The translations under genes were made by a program, and so were the position numbers. A stretch of 64,000 bases of DNA from an uncultured Lachnospiraceae bacterium (GTDB lineage Bacteria; Bacillota; Clostridia; Lachnospirales; Lachnospiraceae): NCBI GenBank assembly GCA_910588955.1, contig CAJURQ010000008.1, positions 1 to 64,000 of the forward strand, given 5' to 3'. Shown here one piece after another: positions 24,054 to 32,106 of the stretch. Below the pieces are notes generated by a model. It did no database searches and was not told where the DNA came from. It saw only the letters and a list, made by a program, of their open reading frames with translations. The number at the start of each line of letters is the position of its first letter. The first letter of the stretch is position 1.

Positions 24054-25580
24054 ATGGACAGTTATTCATTACAGCCGCAAAATCAGAACAGAAATACGTT
24101 TGGACCGCCGGCACAGATGTATCTGCCGCCGAAGAACCATAAGAAGACGGCGCTTATCGTTATCCTGTGCGTGGCGGCAGTGCTTTTTGCGGTTATTCTG
24201 GGCGGATGGTTTTATCATGTACATTCGGCGGCATATAAAATTGAGAAAGGCTTTCTGAACCTCATACGTGAGGCGGGAGAGATGAAGAATCCGCTGGCGG
24301 AGAAACTTGGGGCGGATCAGATCAGGAGGATGCTCGTGGAGGAGGGGGCGCATCTTGACACAAAGATGAATGTCACCACAGACACCTTTCTCGGGCAGGT
24401 CACACTGGGCGTTGACACGGACTGCGAGGTTGACAGGCAGAACAAAGAGATGGCGGCATCCGCGGCATTAAGTGTGATGAATTATGAGCTGGCAAGCATG
24501 GAGCTTTACGGGGATGAGGATAATCTCTGTTTTTCCATTCCGGAACTTTATCTGGAGAACGTCTATATCGAGAATGAGAATGTGCTCGACCAGTACAATC
24601 ATTCCTTGTGGGCGGAGGTTTTTGGCAAGGCGGAAGGAGACGACTTTTCCATCGACCTGTTTCCGGATCCGTGGCTTTTTGGGGACGAGGAAGGCGTGGG
24701 GAAAGCCTTTCTCAAAGAGTATGCGGATGAAATCGCGGAGTGCAGACGACATATGACCATGGAGAAAGCGGGGCAGGATCTTTACAGGGTTAGTTTCGAC
24801 GAACTCTATTTTGACGATCTGGTCAGAGAGTTTTTATATGATTATGTGAATTTTACCAAGGTTGGCAGAGAAGACGCCATGGGAATTTTGAGCTATTATG
24901 ATGTGGTTACCAGCGCGGATGCAATCAGTTTTATTCTGGAGATAGACAGTGCGAACCGGATCGAGAGTATCCGGCTGGAGGATCCGCTCTCTCTGTGCGA
25001 CGGCAGGATAAAGCTTTCCGGGGATATCTATTTTCTCGGCGAAAAGCGCAGCATAGAGAAGATGCAGGGAATGATCACTGTGAAAAACGATTGGCAGGAC
25101 GAGAAAACGGAGACGGAGATTGTCTGGCAGGCGACGCAGAGTCTGGAACTTGACGATTACCGGATGGAGACGGATGTGAAGTGTGCCTTTACGGAAGACG
25201 GGGAGACATGGAATCTGAGACTCGGCGGTGAACTGGAGTGCGACGGGAGAAATAACAGCTTTGACGGGGAGTTTTCCGTGAAAGACACTTCGGACGATTT
25301 CGAGATAGCTTGGCGGGCGTCGGGTGGCTTTTCTCATATAAAAAAGGGAGAAAGCTTTGACATGGAGCTTGACGAACTGACCCTCAACGTGGAGGACGAG
25401 GAACTTTGGCTGGTCCGGGGAGATGCGGGGCTGTCGCCCTTAAAGAGACGGGTGAGACAGAACGTGAAGCCCAAAACGGCATTTTTTGAACTGCAGGAGC
25501 GGGAGTGGGATAAGATTTTTGAGAAGGTATACAGGGATTACGAAAACCTTCTGGAATCGATATACAGTTTTTATTGGTAA
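24054..25580 (+). CDS. Uncharacterised membrane-anchored protein (508 aa)
   Basis: A polar Gln/Asn/Pro-rich N-terminus (1-28) precedes one membrane segment (about 30-52, TALIVILCVAAVLFAVILGG), then a large acidic beta-rich outer region. Repeated phrases such as LELDDYRMETDVKC and LGGELECDGRNNSFDGEFSV resemble tandem beta-sandwich strands. No enzyme motif is visible. It is preceded by AAAGGGG and followed at once by the first copy of a 95-nt structured element. Similar single-pass proteins of unknown function are common in Lachnospiraceae; I assign no role. Confidence 0.75.
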   Translation: MDSYSLQPQNQNRNTFGPPAQMYLPPKNHKKTALIVILCVAAVLFAVILGGWFYHVHSAAYKIEKGFLNLIREAGEMKNPLAEKLGADQIRRMLVEEGAHLDTKMNVTTDTFLGQVTLGVDTDCEVDRQNKEMAASAALSVMNYELASMELYGDEDNLCFSIPELYLENVYIENENVLDQYNHSLWAEVFGKAEGDDFSIDLFPDPWLFGDEEGVGKAFLKEYADEIAECRRHMTMEKAGQDLYRVSFDELYFDDLVREFLYDYVNFTKVGREDAMGILSYYDVVTSADAISFILEIDSANRIESIRLEDPLSLCDGRIKLSGDIYFLGEKRSIEKMQGMITVKNDWQDEKTETEIVWQATQSLELDDYRMETDVKCAFTEDGETWNLRLGGELECDGRNNSFDGEFSVKDTSDDFEIAWRASGGFSHIKKGESFDMELDELTLNVEDEELWLVRGDAGLSPLKRRVRQNVKPKTAFFELQEREWDKIFEKVYRDYENLLESIYSFYW

Positions 25581-25582
25581 CA

Positions 25583-25677
25583 GAGCGAAAAGAACTTCTA
25601 GCCACTCACAGCAGGGGCTGTTTCGTGGAGAAGTTCTATGTTTCGCTCGGGAGAATGCCGAAAAACAGGCATTCTCC
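25583..25677 (+). repeat. 95-nt two-hairpin element, copy 1
   Basis: Hairpin A has outer stem GAGCGAAA/TTTCGCTC, then AGAACTTCT/AGAAGTTCT, then CCAC/GTGG and ACAGC/GCTGT (25583-25648). Hairpin B is GAGAATGCC/GGCATTCTC (25651-25676). The other copy at 27515-27609 has the same length and fold, with paired substitutions. Confidence 0.75.
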
Positions 25678-25702
25678 AGTTAGTGCGCGAAGGAGAGATA
25701 GG

Positions 25703-25927
25703 ATGGAAAGCAGTGACAGGGAAATGATAGAGGAAATTATGCGGCATTTGGATGCGGAGTCGCAGCACGGGGTGTACCGCATGAGCATTACCTTTGACGA
25801 AGAGAGTGAAGAGGCGAAGAACATATCCCACGAATGCTGTAATATGTACGGCAGACCGGCGTCTGAGACGGTGGGGCTTCTGGATATGTATACGGATATG
25901 AACGCGGGCGAGCCGGACAGGAAATAG
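25703..25927 (+). CDS. Small acidic hypothetical protein (74 aa)
   Basis: A frame of 74 codons starts MESSDREMIEEIMRHLD and ends NAGEPDRK, with AGGAGAGATAGG just upstream of the ATG. It has a CC pair in SHECCNMYG and otherwise acidic helices, no membrane segment. It lies 40 bp before the DHH phosphoesterase gene and probably shares its transcript. No family recognised; small partner proteins next to such enzymes are possible but unproven. Confidence 0.6.
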   Translation: MESSDREMIEEIMRHLDAESQHGVYRMSITFDEESEEAKNISHECCNMYGRPASETVGLLDMYTDMNAGEPDRK

Positions 25928-25967
25928 GCAGGCACGCGCCGAAAAATACGGAGGACGGTGTGATATC

Positions 25968-27533
25968 ATGATACTGAGAGAACTGGCAAACTACGATCCC
26001 ATCACCATACAGTGCCATGACAATCCCGATGCGGACGCCATAGCGGCAGGGTATGCGCTCTGCCGTTATTTTGAGTCTCTGGGAAAGCGTGCGCGCCTTG
26101 TCTATGGGGGCAGGAATAAGATACAGAAGCCGAATCTGCTGCTGATGTTAGAGCATCTGGAAATTCCCATCACGCATATAGAAGATGCGGCGGCTTATAT
26201 ACAGGAACAGCCGGGCGGGAAGCTGCCGGGACTTTTGGTCACGGTGGACTGTCAGTATGGCGCAGGCAATGTGATCAAGCTGCCGGCGGAGCAGGTGGCA
26301 GTCATCGATCATCACCAGATCGAGACGGCACAGCCGCAGTTTAGTGAGATCAATCCTCATGTGGGGAGTTGTTCTACGCTGGTGTGGCAGATGTTGTGCA
26401 GCGTCGGTTATAAGATCGACGACAGCAAGTTAGGAACGGCTTTGTACTATGGCTTGTTTACGGATACCAATCAATTTGCAGAGATTTTTAATCCGTTGGA
26501 TATGGATATGCGGGAAGCGGTTCCCGTGGAAAAGACGTTGATCACCTTATTCCGTAATTCCAATCTTTCTTTGCAGGAAATGGAAGTAGCAGGGGTGGCG
26601 ATGATACGGCATATCTACAATGACGATTATCACTATGCGATCATCAAGTCAAAACCCTGCGACCCGAATATTTTGGGACTGATCAGCGATTTTCTGATTC
26701 AGGTAGCGGAAGTTTATTGCTGTGTGGTTTATAATGAGACAGCGGACGGTTATAAGTTTTCGGTCCGCAGTTGTGTGAAAGAGGTACAAGCCGATGATCT
26801 GTCGGCATTTCTGGCGGAGGGAGTCGGATCCGGCGGCGGGCATCGGGAGAAGGCGGGCGGCTTCATCAATATGGCGCTCTATGAGGACGCTTATCCGACG
26901 CTTCACTCGGAAGCTTTTTTCAGCGAACGGCTCAACGATTATTTCGATCATTGTCAGATCATTTATGCCAAAAAATACGAGATCGATCTCACGGATATGT
27001 GTCCTTATGTGAAAAAGCGTATCCCCATCGGTTATGTGGAGGCAAAGGATGTGCTGCCGCTCGGTACGCCAATCACGATCCGGACACTGGAAGGGGACGT
27101 GGATATGGTGGCGGAAGAAGATTTGATCATCATGGTGGGGATCAAAGGAGAGGTATATCCGAACCGCCGGGAGCGTTTTGCCAAAACATATGAGGCGACA
27201 CAGAAGCCTTACCATGAATGTGAGGATCACAGTAAGTGTGAACTCCTGTATGAGCCGACGGTACATGATCGTTCTACAGGAGAGGTCATGAAATTGATCG
27301 ACTACGCAAAAATGTGCATTGCAAACGGCGGCGGACAGATTTATGCCAAGGAATTAACTGAAAGAGTCAAAGTGTTTACCGCATGGGACGAGGAGAAATA
27401 TATGCTGGGCAAGCCCGGAGATTATCTGGCGGTGCGAAGCGATGATCGGCATGATATCTATGTGGTAGAACGGGATATCTTCTTTAAGACATATGAGGAA
27501 AAGAAGGATGAACAGTGCGAGAAGAACTTCTAG
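25968..27533 (+). CDS. DHH/DHHA1 phosphoesterase with PGDYG-like C-terminal domain
   Basis: The 521-aa protein has DHH motifs QCHDNPDADAIAAGYAL (15-30), VTVDCQYG and AVIDHHQIE (about 105) and the DHHA1 motif GSGGGHREKAGGF (about 287), as in NrnA-type nanoRNase/pAp phosphatases and c-di-nucleotide phosphodiesterases. NrnA is about 320 aa; the extra 200 residues contain a beta-rich module, a Cys/His patch (HECEDHSKCE) and a PGDYLAV...YVVERDIFFKTYE ending like the PGDYG domain. The catalytic metal residues look intact. Its last five codons lie in the second 95-nt element. Adjacent to a TIR gene, so a nucleotide-signalling function is a reasonable guess, not shown. Confidence 0.8.
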   Translation: MILRELANYDPITIQCHDNPDADAIAAGYALCRYFESLGKRARLVYGGRNKIQKPNLLLMLEHLEIPITHIEDAAAYIQEQPGGKLPGLLVTVDCQYGAGNVIKLPAEQVAVIDHHQIETAQPQFSEINPHVGSCSTLVWQMLCSVGYKIDDSKLGTALYYGLFTDTNQFAEIFNPLDMDMREAVPVEKTLITLFRNSNLSLQEMEVAGVAMIRHIYNDDYHYAIIKSKPCDPNILGLISDFLIQVAEVYCCVVYNETADGYKFSVRSCVKEVQADDLSAFLAEGVGSGGGHREKAGGFINMALYEDAYPTLHSEAFFSERLNDYFDHCQIIYAKKYEIDLTDMCPYVKKRIPIGYVEAKDVLPLGTPITIRTLEGDVDMVAEEDLIIMVGIKGEVYPNRRERFAKTYEATQKPYHECEDHSKCELLYEPTVHDRSTGEVMKLIDYAKMCIANGGGQIYAKELTERVKVFTAWDEEKYMLGKPGDYLAVRSDDRHDIYVVERDIFFKTYEEKKDEQCEKNF

Positions 27534-27609
27534 CCGCTCACAGCAAAGGCTGTTTCGCGGAGAAGTTCTAAGTCTCACACAGGAAAATGCCTGAAATGCG
27601 GCATTCTCC
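27515..27609 (+). repeat. 95-nt two-hairpin element, copy 2
   Basis: Same architecture as the copy at 25583-25677: GTGCGAGA/TCTCACAC, AGAACTTCT/AGAAGTTCT, CCGC/GCGG, ACAGC/GCTGT, then AATGCC/GGCATT. Relative to copy 1 it changes A-T to G-C in the inner stem, A-T to G-C and A-T to T-A in the outer stem, on both strands of the stem at once. The DHH gene stop codon TAG (27531-27533) lies inside it. Confidence 0.75.
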
Positions 27610-27638
27610 GCATTGATTTGAGTGACATGGAGGTTATC

Positions 27639-29813
27639 GTGGAAAAAGGAATGTATGACGCCTTCATCAGCTATCGGCATACACAGCCGGACAGCTTTGT
27701 GGCGCAGACGCTTCACAGATGTTTGGAAAGCTTTCGTCTGCCGCGAAACGTGGCGCGGCAGAAAGGCGAAGATAACGAGAAAGGAAATGCGGGGGAGAAC
27801 GGCGCAGGGCAGCTGAAGACGCGGATTCGCAGAGTGTTTCGCGATAAAGAGGAACTGCCCCTTGTGAGCAATCTTGCCGATCCAATCACGGAAGCGCTTT
27901 CGCAGTCGGAGTATCTGATCGTGATCTGTTCACCTAGACTGAATGAGTCAATCTGGTGCCGCAAGGAGATCGAGACCTTTATTCGGATGCACGACAGGGA
28001 GCATGTGCTGGCGGTTTTGGCGGAAGGAGAACCGGAAGTCTCGTTTCCGGAGGAACTGCTCTTTCGGGAGGAGGAAGAACAGACACCTGACGGTAGTGTC
28101 ATCTATAAAAAGATTCCCGTGGAGCCGTTGGCAGCGGATGTGCGCGGGAGCACGCGCAGGGAAATGCGCCGAAAGATCAAGAGTGAGCTGCTTCGTCTGG
28201 CGGCGCCCATGTTTAATTGCAGTTATGACGATCTGAGGCAGCGGCATCGGGAACAACGGATGCGAAAAATAATTCTGACGTCTGTGTCAGTCAGTGCGCT
28301 GTGTTTATTGATCGGGTTGGTCAGTACCGCAGCCGCCTTAAAGATACAGCATCAGAGTCAGCAGATCAAGGAAGACGCGAAGCTCATCTATGAACAGTCT
28401 GGTGTGATTGAAAAGCAGTATGAGGAAATAGAGGAACAGTATGCGCAGTCCAAACGGAGGGTCACGGAGGCATATGCAAGGGAAGCGCTCGGTTATCTGG
28501 AAGAAGGAGACCGTATGCGGGGACTGACGGTGGGCGTCATGGCGTATGAGGAATACCAGTCGGAAACCGCTGACGAGGAGCAGGCAGCCGAGGCGCCGCC
28601 GCAGCTGACATATGCGTTGACAGAACTGCTTCGCTTGTATGAGAACGGGGAACAGATCAAACCCGACCGTATCTTGGAGGCGGGCAGCGTCATTCGTTTT
28701 ATGAAGCTGTCCCCAAAGGGCGGCAGGGTGATGGCGGTGGGAGATTCCGGCAGGCTGACGGTCTGGGAGAGCCTGCACGAGAGCAGCGAGATCTCGTTTC
28801 GACCGGAAGGGGAGGATCTTTCGTGGGAGTGTCAGGTGGGATTTGTGTCGGAAGACAAGATTCTTTATCCGCAAAAAAATGAGGGTGCGCAGGAAGAGGA
28901 GCTCTGCGTACAGGATCTCGAAACGAATGAGAACACGACCTATCCCTGCATCGGTTACGAGGGGGTGATTCCCATACCGGAGAAGGAAGCCTTTCTGGTG
29001 GTGGAGGAAGAAGGCTGCTATCTGGTGGGCGCGGACGGAAAAGCGGGCGGCAGGCTGCGGTGGCAGGAACTGGAAGAAGACCTGTATGCCCAAACCGGTT
29101 TTGAGGCGGAACAGGTGGTCACGGAGGACGGCAGGATCCTCGTGGCGATAGAGCTGGATGCGGAAAGCGGTGGTAAACGGATCGCAGCGCTTGCCTTTCC
29201 TGCCGATCCGGGAGAAGACCCCGAGACTTCTTTATATCCTATCGAATATGAATTTATCAAGGATCTCTGTCTGGAGGAGAGCCGCTATCAGAAGGGCGCC
29301 GATTTGCTCTATGTGACCGCTAACCATTCGGAAAGAACAGAGTCTGCACTCGCAACAGCGGGGCTGTCAGGCAGGCTGCAGGCATTTGACTTAAATGGTC
29401 AGCGAGAACTGTGGCGCTATGAGATAGCGGACGGCTGGCTCTATGATGTGGGATTTGCGCGCAGAGAGGGCAGTCATTATCTTCTGTGTCAAAAATACAG
29501 TGATGCCCTTTTGCTTGACAGAAGGGACGGGACGCAGATCGATACCTTTTCTTTCGGAACGGAGATCGTTGAGACAGGTTCCTATACGGACACGGATGAC
29601 TTTATGGCATTTACCAGAGACGGCGTCTGGCATTATCTGGACACGGACTACAGGATGGATATGGTGGGGAACGTTTTTGCGGACTGCACATCCTCCAATG
29701 TGAAGGACTTTGCCATGGGGGACGGCTACTGCGTGACCCTGCCCTACGGCAGCAATCGGATCACGGTATATCGGCGGGCAATCGGCGAGGTCGAAGACGT
29801 TGTATCTGCATAA
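27639..29813 (+). CDS. TIR domain - transmembrane - beta-propeller-like protein
   Basis: About 724 aa. An N-terminal TIR domain (about 4-150) has YDAFISYRH, VFRDKEELP, IVICSPRLNESIWCRKEIE with the conserved Glu of NAD-cleaving TIRs in WCxxE. One membrane segment follows (about 213-235), a coiled coil (235-275) and a large C-terminal repeat region resembling WD40/PQQ strands (340-720). GTG 27639 has GGAGG at 5 bp; ATG 27627 is an alternative. Beyond the stop, another frame continues 45 more plausible residues (LYLHNGDEIYTSPLYDTEEV, to 29943), suggesting a frameshift near 29790. TIR proteins in bacteria often serve immunity through NAD+ cleavage; that role here is inferred. Confidence 0.8.
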   Translation: MEKGMYDAFISYRHTQPDSFVAQTLHRCLESFRLPRNVARQKGEDNEKGNAGENGAGQLKTRIRRVFRDKEELPLVSNLADPITEALSQSEYLIVICSPRLNESIWCRKEIETFIRMHDREHVLAVLAEGEPEVSFPEELLFREEEEQTPDGSVIYKKIPVEPLAADVRGSTRREMRRKIKSELLRLAAPMFNCSYDDLRQRHREQRMRKIILTSVSVSALCLLIGLVSTAAALKIQHQSQQIKEDAKLIYEQSGVIEKQYEEIEEQYAQSKRRVTEAYAREALGYLEEGDRMRGLTVGVMAYEEYQSETADEEQAAEAPPQLTYALTELLRLYENGEQIKPDRILEAGSVIRFMKLSPKGGRVMAVGDSGRLTVWESLHESSEISFRPEGEDLSWECQVGFVSEDKILYPQKNEGAQEEELCVQDLETNENTTYPCIGYEGVIPIPEKEAFLVVEEEGCYLVGADGKAGGRLRWQELEEDLYAQTGFEAEQVVTEDGRILVAIELDAESGGKRIAALAFPADPGEDPETSLYPIEYEFIKDLCLEESRYQKGADLLYVTANHSERTESALATAGLSGRLQAFDLNGQRELWRYEIADGWLYDVGFARREGSHYLLCQKYSDALLLDRRDGTQIDTFSFGTEIVETGSYTDTDDFMAFTRDGVWHYLDTDYRMDMVGNVFADCTSSNVKDFAMGDGYCVTLPYGSNRITVYRRAIGEVEDVVSA

Positions 29814-29954
29814 CGGAGACGAGATCTATACATCTCCTTTATATGATACGGAAGAAGTTGTGGATATGGGGCGTAAGGCGCTGCAGGTCAGCAGTTATTG
29901 GAATTATACGGAACGCTGGCCCGGGTGTCTCAGTGACGATTGATTTTGTGGGTC

Positions 29955-29982
29955 TTGCAGTTTCGGGAAAAATGTGTATAAT
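29955..29982 (+). promoter_or_regulatory. Promoter of the 38-aa membrane peptide
   Basis: TTGCAG (29955-29960), 16-bp spacer, TATAAT (29977-29982). Confidence 0.6.
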
Positions 29983-30030
29983 TAATAATGTATGGTCGAT
30001 TGTACACTTCGACTAAGGAGGAATTCGATT

Positions 30031-30147
30031 ATGGGCATTTTGTTATTGGGCGGCTTTCTTGTGGTAGTGATTATTCCTGTGGTGATTTCCGTAGTGTCGG
30101 CAGTTGTTTCAGGGATTGCAGCCGCGGTGGATGACGAAGAGGATTGA
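30031..30147 (+). CDS. Small membrane protein (38 aa)
   Basis: After the strong site AAGGAGGAATTCGATT an ATG opens a 38-codon frame: about 28 hydrophobic residues (MGILLLGGFLVVVIIPVV onward) and an acidic tail AVDDEED. It has its own promoter and an intrinsic terminator 20 bp after the stop, so it is an independent small gene. Single-span peptides of this kind can be membrane-complex subunits or type I toxins; the acidic tail and the absence of an antisense RNA signal that I can see do not favour a toxin. Confidence 0.75.
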   Translation: MGILLLGGFLVVVIIPVVISVVSAVVSGIAAAVDDEED

Positions 30148-30166
30148 TCTTCACAGAGTTAGGGAC

Positions 30167-30203
30167 AGGGCAAGATCCCAGAGGGTGGGATTTTGCCCTT
30201 TTA
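30167..30203 (+). terminator. Terminator after the 38-aa gene
   Basis: AGGGCAAGATCCCA (30167-30180) pairs with TGGGATTTTGCCCT (30186-30199), followed by TTT. Confidence 0.8.
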
Positions 30204-30208
30204 ATGCA

Positions 30209-30318
30209 CACGCCCGCACAGAGAATATTGCTGCTAAAGCAGCGTGCGGGCGGCGCGGCGAGTAGGGAAGAGATCTTCCCTGCCCGATTGCACACGGGCA
30301 TCCGCCTTCCCGATTCGA
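30209..30318 (+). promoter_or_regulatory. Structured leader upstream of glnS
   Basis: Three successive hairpins precede glnS: GCCCGCAC/GTGCGGGC with inner GCTGCT/AGCAGC (30209-30252), GGGAAG-AGAT-CTTCCC (about 30265-30280) and GCCCG/CGGGC (about 30282-30299). No T-box specifier motifs (AGTA box, TGGNACCGCG) are visible. It may be an untranslated leader or an intergenic repeat. Confidence 0.4.
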
Positions 30319-30342
30319 TTATAAGCAGAGGAGTGAAAATAA

Positions 30343-32004
30343 GTGGAATCGAAAAATTTCATTGAGCAGATTATAGATAAGGATCTTGCGGAGGGTGTCT
30401 ATGACACTGTGCACACGAGGTTTCCGCCTGAGCCCAACGGTTATCTGCATATCGGACATGCCAAGAGCATATTGCTTAATTACGGGCTGGCTTCCGAGTA
30501 CGGCGGAAAGTTTAATATGCGTTTTGACGACACGAATCCGACCAAGGAGAAGAGCGAGTTTGTGGAGTCGATCAAGGCTGATGTGAAGTGGCTGGGAGCA
30601 GATTATGAGGAGCGGCTTTTCTTTGCCTCCGACTATTTCGACCAGATGTATGAGGGCGCGGTGAAGCTGATTAAGAAGGGGAAGGCATACGTGTCGGATC
30701 TGACGGCGGACGAGATGCGCGAGTACCGCGGGACGCTGACGGAGCCGGGAAAGGATGACCCGAACAGGGAGCGCAGCGTGGAGGAGAATCTGCGGCTGTT
30801 TGAGGAGATGAAGGAAGGAAAGTACGCGGACGGGGAGAAAACCCTGCGCGCGAAAATCGACATGTCCTCCCCGAACATCAATATGCGCGATCCGATTCTG
30901 TACCGTGTGGCGCACCTGTCCCATCAGAATACGGGGGACAAATGGTGCATTTACCCCATGTACGACTATGCGCATCCCATTGAGGATGCGATTGAGGGGA
31001 TTACCCACTCCATCTGCACGCTGGAGTTCGAGGATCACAGACCGCTCTATAACTGGGTGGTGACGGAGCTGGAGTACCCGCATCCGCCGAAGCAGATTGA
31101 GTTTGCAAAAATGTATTTGACTAATGTGGTCACAGGCAAGAGATATATTAAGAAACTGGTGGAGGACGGCATCGTGGACGGCTGGGACGATCCCCGACTG
31201 GTTTCCATCGCGGCGCTCCGCAGACGCGGTTTTACGCCCGAGTCAATCAGGCTTTTTGTGGAACTATGCGGCGTGTCCAAGGCAAACTCCTCGGCGGAAT
31301 ACTCCATGCTTGAGTATTGCATCCGAGAGGATCTGAAAATGAAACGTCCCCGGATTATGGCGGTAACTGACCCGGTCAAACTGGTTATTGACAATTACCC
31401 GGAAGGGGAGACGGAGTGGCTGCCCGTGGTGAATAACCCGGAGAACGAGTCGCTCGGTTCCAGAGAGGTGCCCTTTAGCAGGGAGCTTTATATTGAGAGA
31501 GAGGATTTCATGGAGGAGCCGCCGAAGAAATATTTCCGGCTGTTCCCCGGCAATGAGGTCCGGCTCATGGGCGCTTACTTTGTGAAGTGCGAAAGCTGTG
31601 AGAAAGACGATGCGGGAAATGTGACGGTGGTGCACTGTACCTACGACCCGGCGTCCAGAGGCGGCAACAGCCCGGACGGACGAAAGGTAAAGGGGACGAT
31701 CCACTGGGTATCAGCGGCAGAGTCCGTGAAAGCCGAGGTCAGACTTTACGAGAACATCATCGACGAGGAGAAGGGCGTCTACAACGAGGATGGGAGTTTA
31801 AACCTGAATCCCAATTCTCTTACCGTTTTAAAGGAGTGCCGGATTGAGCCGTCTGTGAAGGACGCGAAGGCGTACGAGAGCTTCCAGTTCGTCAGACAGG
31901 GATTTTTCTGTGTGGACTGCAAGGATTCCAAGCCGGAAAACCTTGTTTTTAACAGAATTGTTTCTCTTAAAAGCTCATATGTCTTGCCGAAACAGGAAAA
32001 TTAG
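30343..32004 (+). CDS. glnS: Glutaminyl-tRNA synthetase
   Basis: The 553-aa class I synthetase attaches Gln to tRNA-Gln. Present are HIGHAKSILLNYG (about 34-46), MRFDDTNPTKE, DKWCIYPMYDYAHPIEDAIEGITHS, WDDPRL and the C-terminal anticodon-binding barrels. The KMSKS-equivalent loop reads VTGKRYIKKL, with Lys retained but the usual Met-Ser replaced. GTG start with GAGGAG nine bases upstream. Most Firmicutes make Gln-tRNA by GatCAB; GlnRS in Lachnospiraceae is an acquired gene, consistent with its solitary location. Confidence 0.95.
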   Translation: MESKNFIEQIIDKDLAEGVYDTVHTRFPPEPNGYLHIGHAKSILLNYGLASEYGGKFNMRFDDTNPTKEKSEFVESIKADVKWLGADYEERLFFASDYFDQMYEGAVKLIKKGKAYVSDLTADEMREYRGTLTEPGKDDPNRERSVEENLRLFEEMKEGKYADGEKTLRAKIDMSSPNINMRDPILYRVAHLSHQNTGDKWCIYPMYDYAHPIEDAIEGITHSICTLEFEDHRPLYNWVVTELEYPHPPKQIEFAKMYLTNVVTGKRYIKKLVEDGIVDGWDDPRLVSIAALRRRGFTPESIRLFVELCGVSKANSSAEYSMLEYCIREDLKMKRPRIMAVTDPVKLVIDNYPEGETEWLPVVNNPENESLGSREVPFSRELYIEREDFMEEPPKKYFRLFPGNEVRLMGAYFVKCESCEKDDAGNVTVVHCTYDPASRGGNSPDGRKVKGTIHWVSAAESVKAEVRLYENIIDEEKGVYNEDGSLNLNPNSLTVLKECRIEPSVKDAKAYESFQFVRQGFFCVDCKDSKPENLVFNRIVSLKSSYVLPKQEN

Positions 32005-32023
32005 GGTAAAATAAATAAAGTAA

Positions 32024-32064
32024 ATGCCCGTGAGCGAGGAAAACCGAAGGTTTTTCGAGCAGGC
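32024..32064 (+). repeat. Intergenic hairpin between glnS and the DUF2225 gene
   Basis: TGCC/GGCA outer pairs and AAAACC-GAA-GGTTTT inner stem with a GAA loop. The GAA-capped stem resembles the hairpins in the thl-crt and etfB-etfA gaps, so it may be one of a dispersed family. No T-run follows. Confidence 0.5.
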
Positions 32065-32106
32065 ACTGCGGAATATATATAAATATAACTTGGGGAGGAT
32101 AAAGAA

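Noticed and set aside
30200..30342. T-box riboswitch upstream of glnS
   Set aside because: No AGTA or GNTG box, no T-box TGGNACCGCG motif, and the hairpins do not form a terminator/antiterminator pair.
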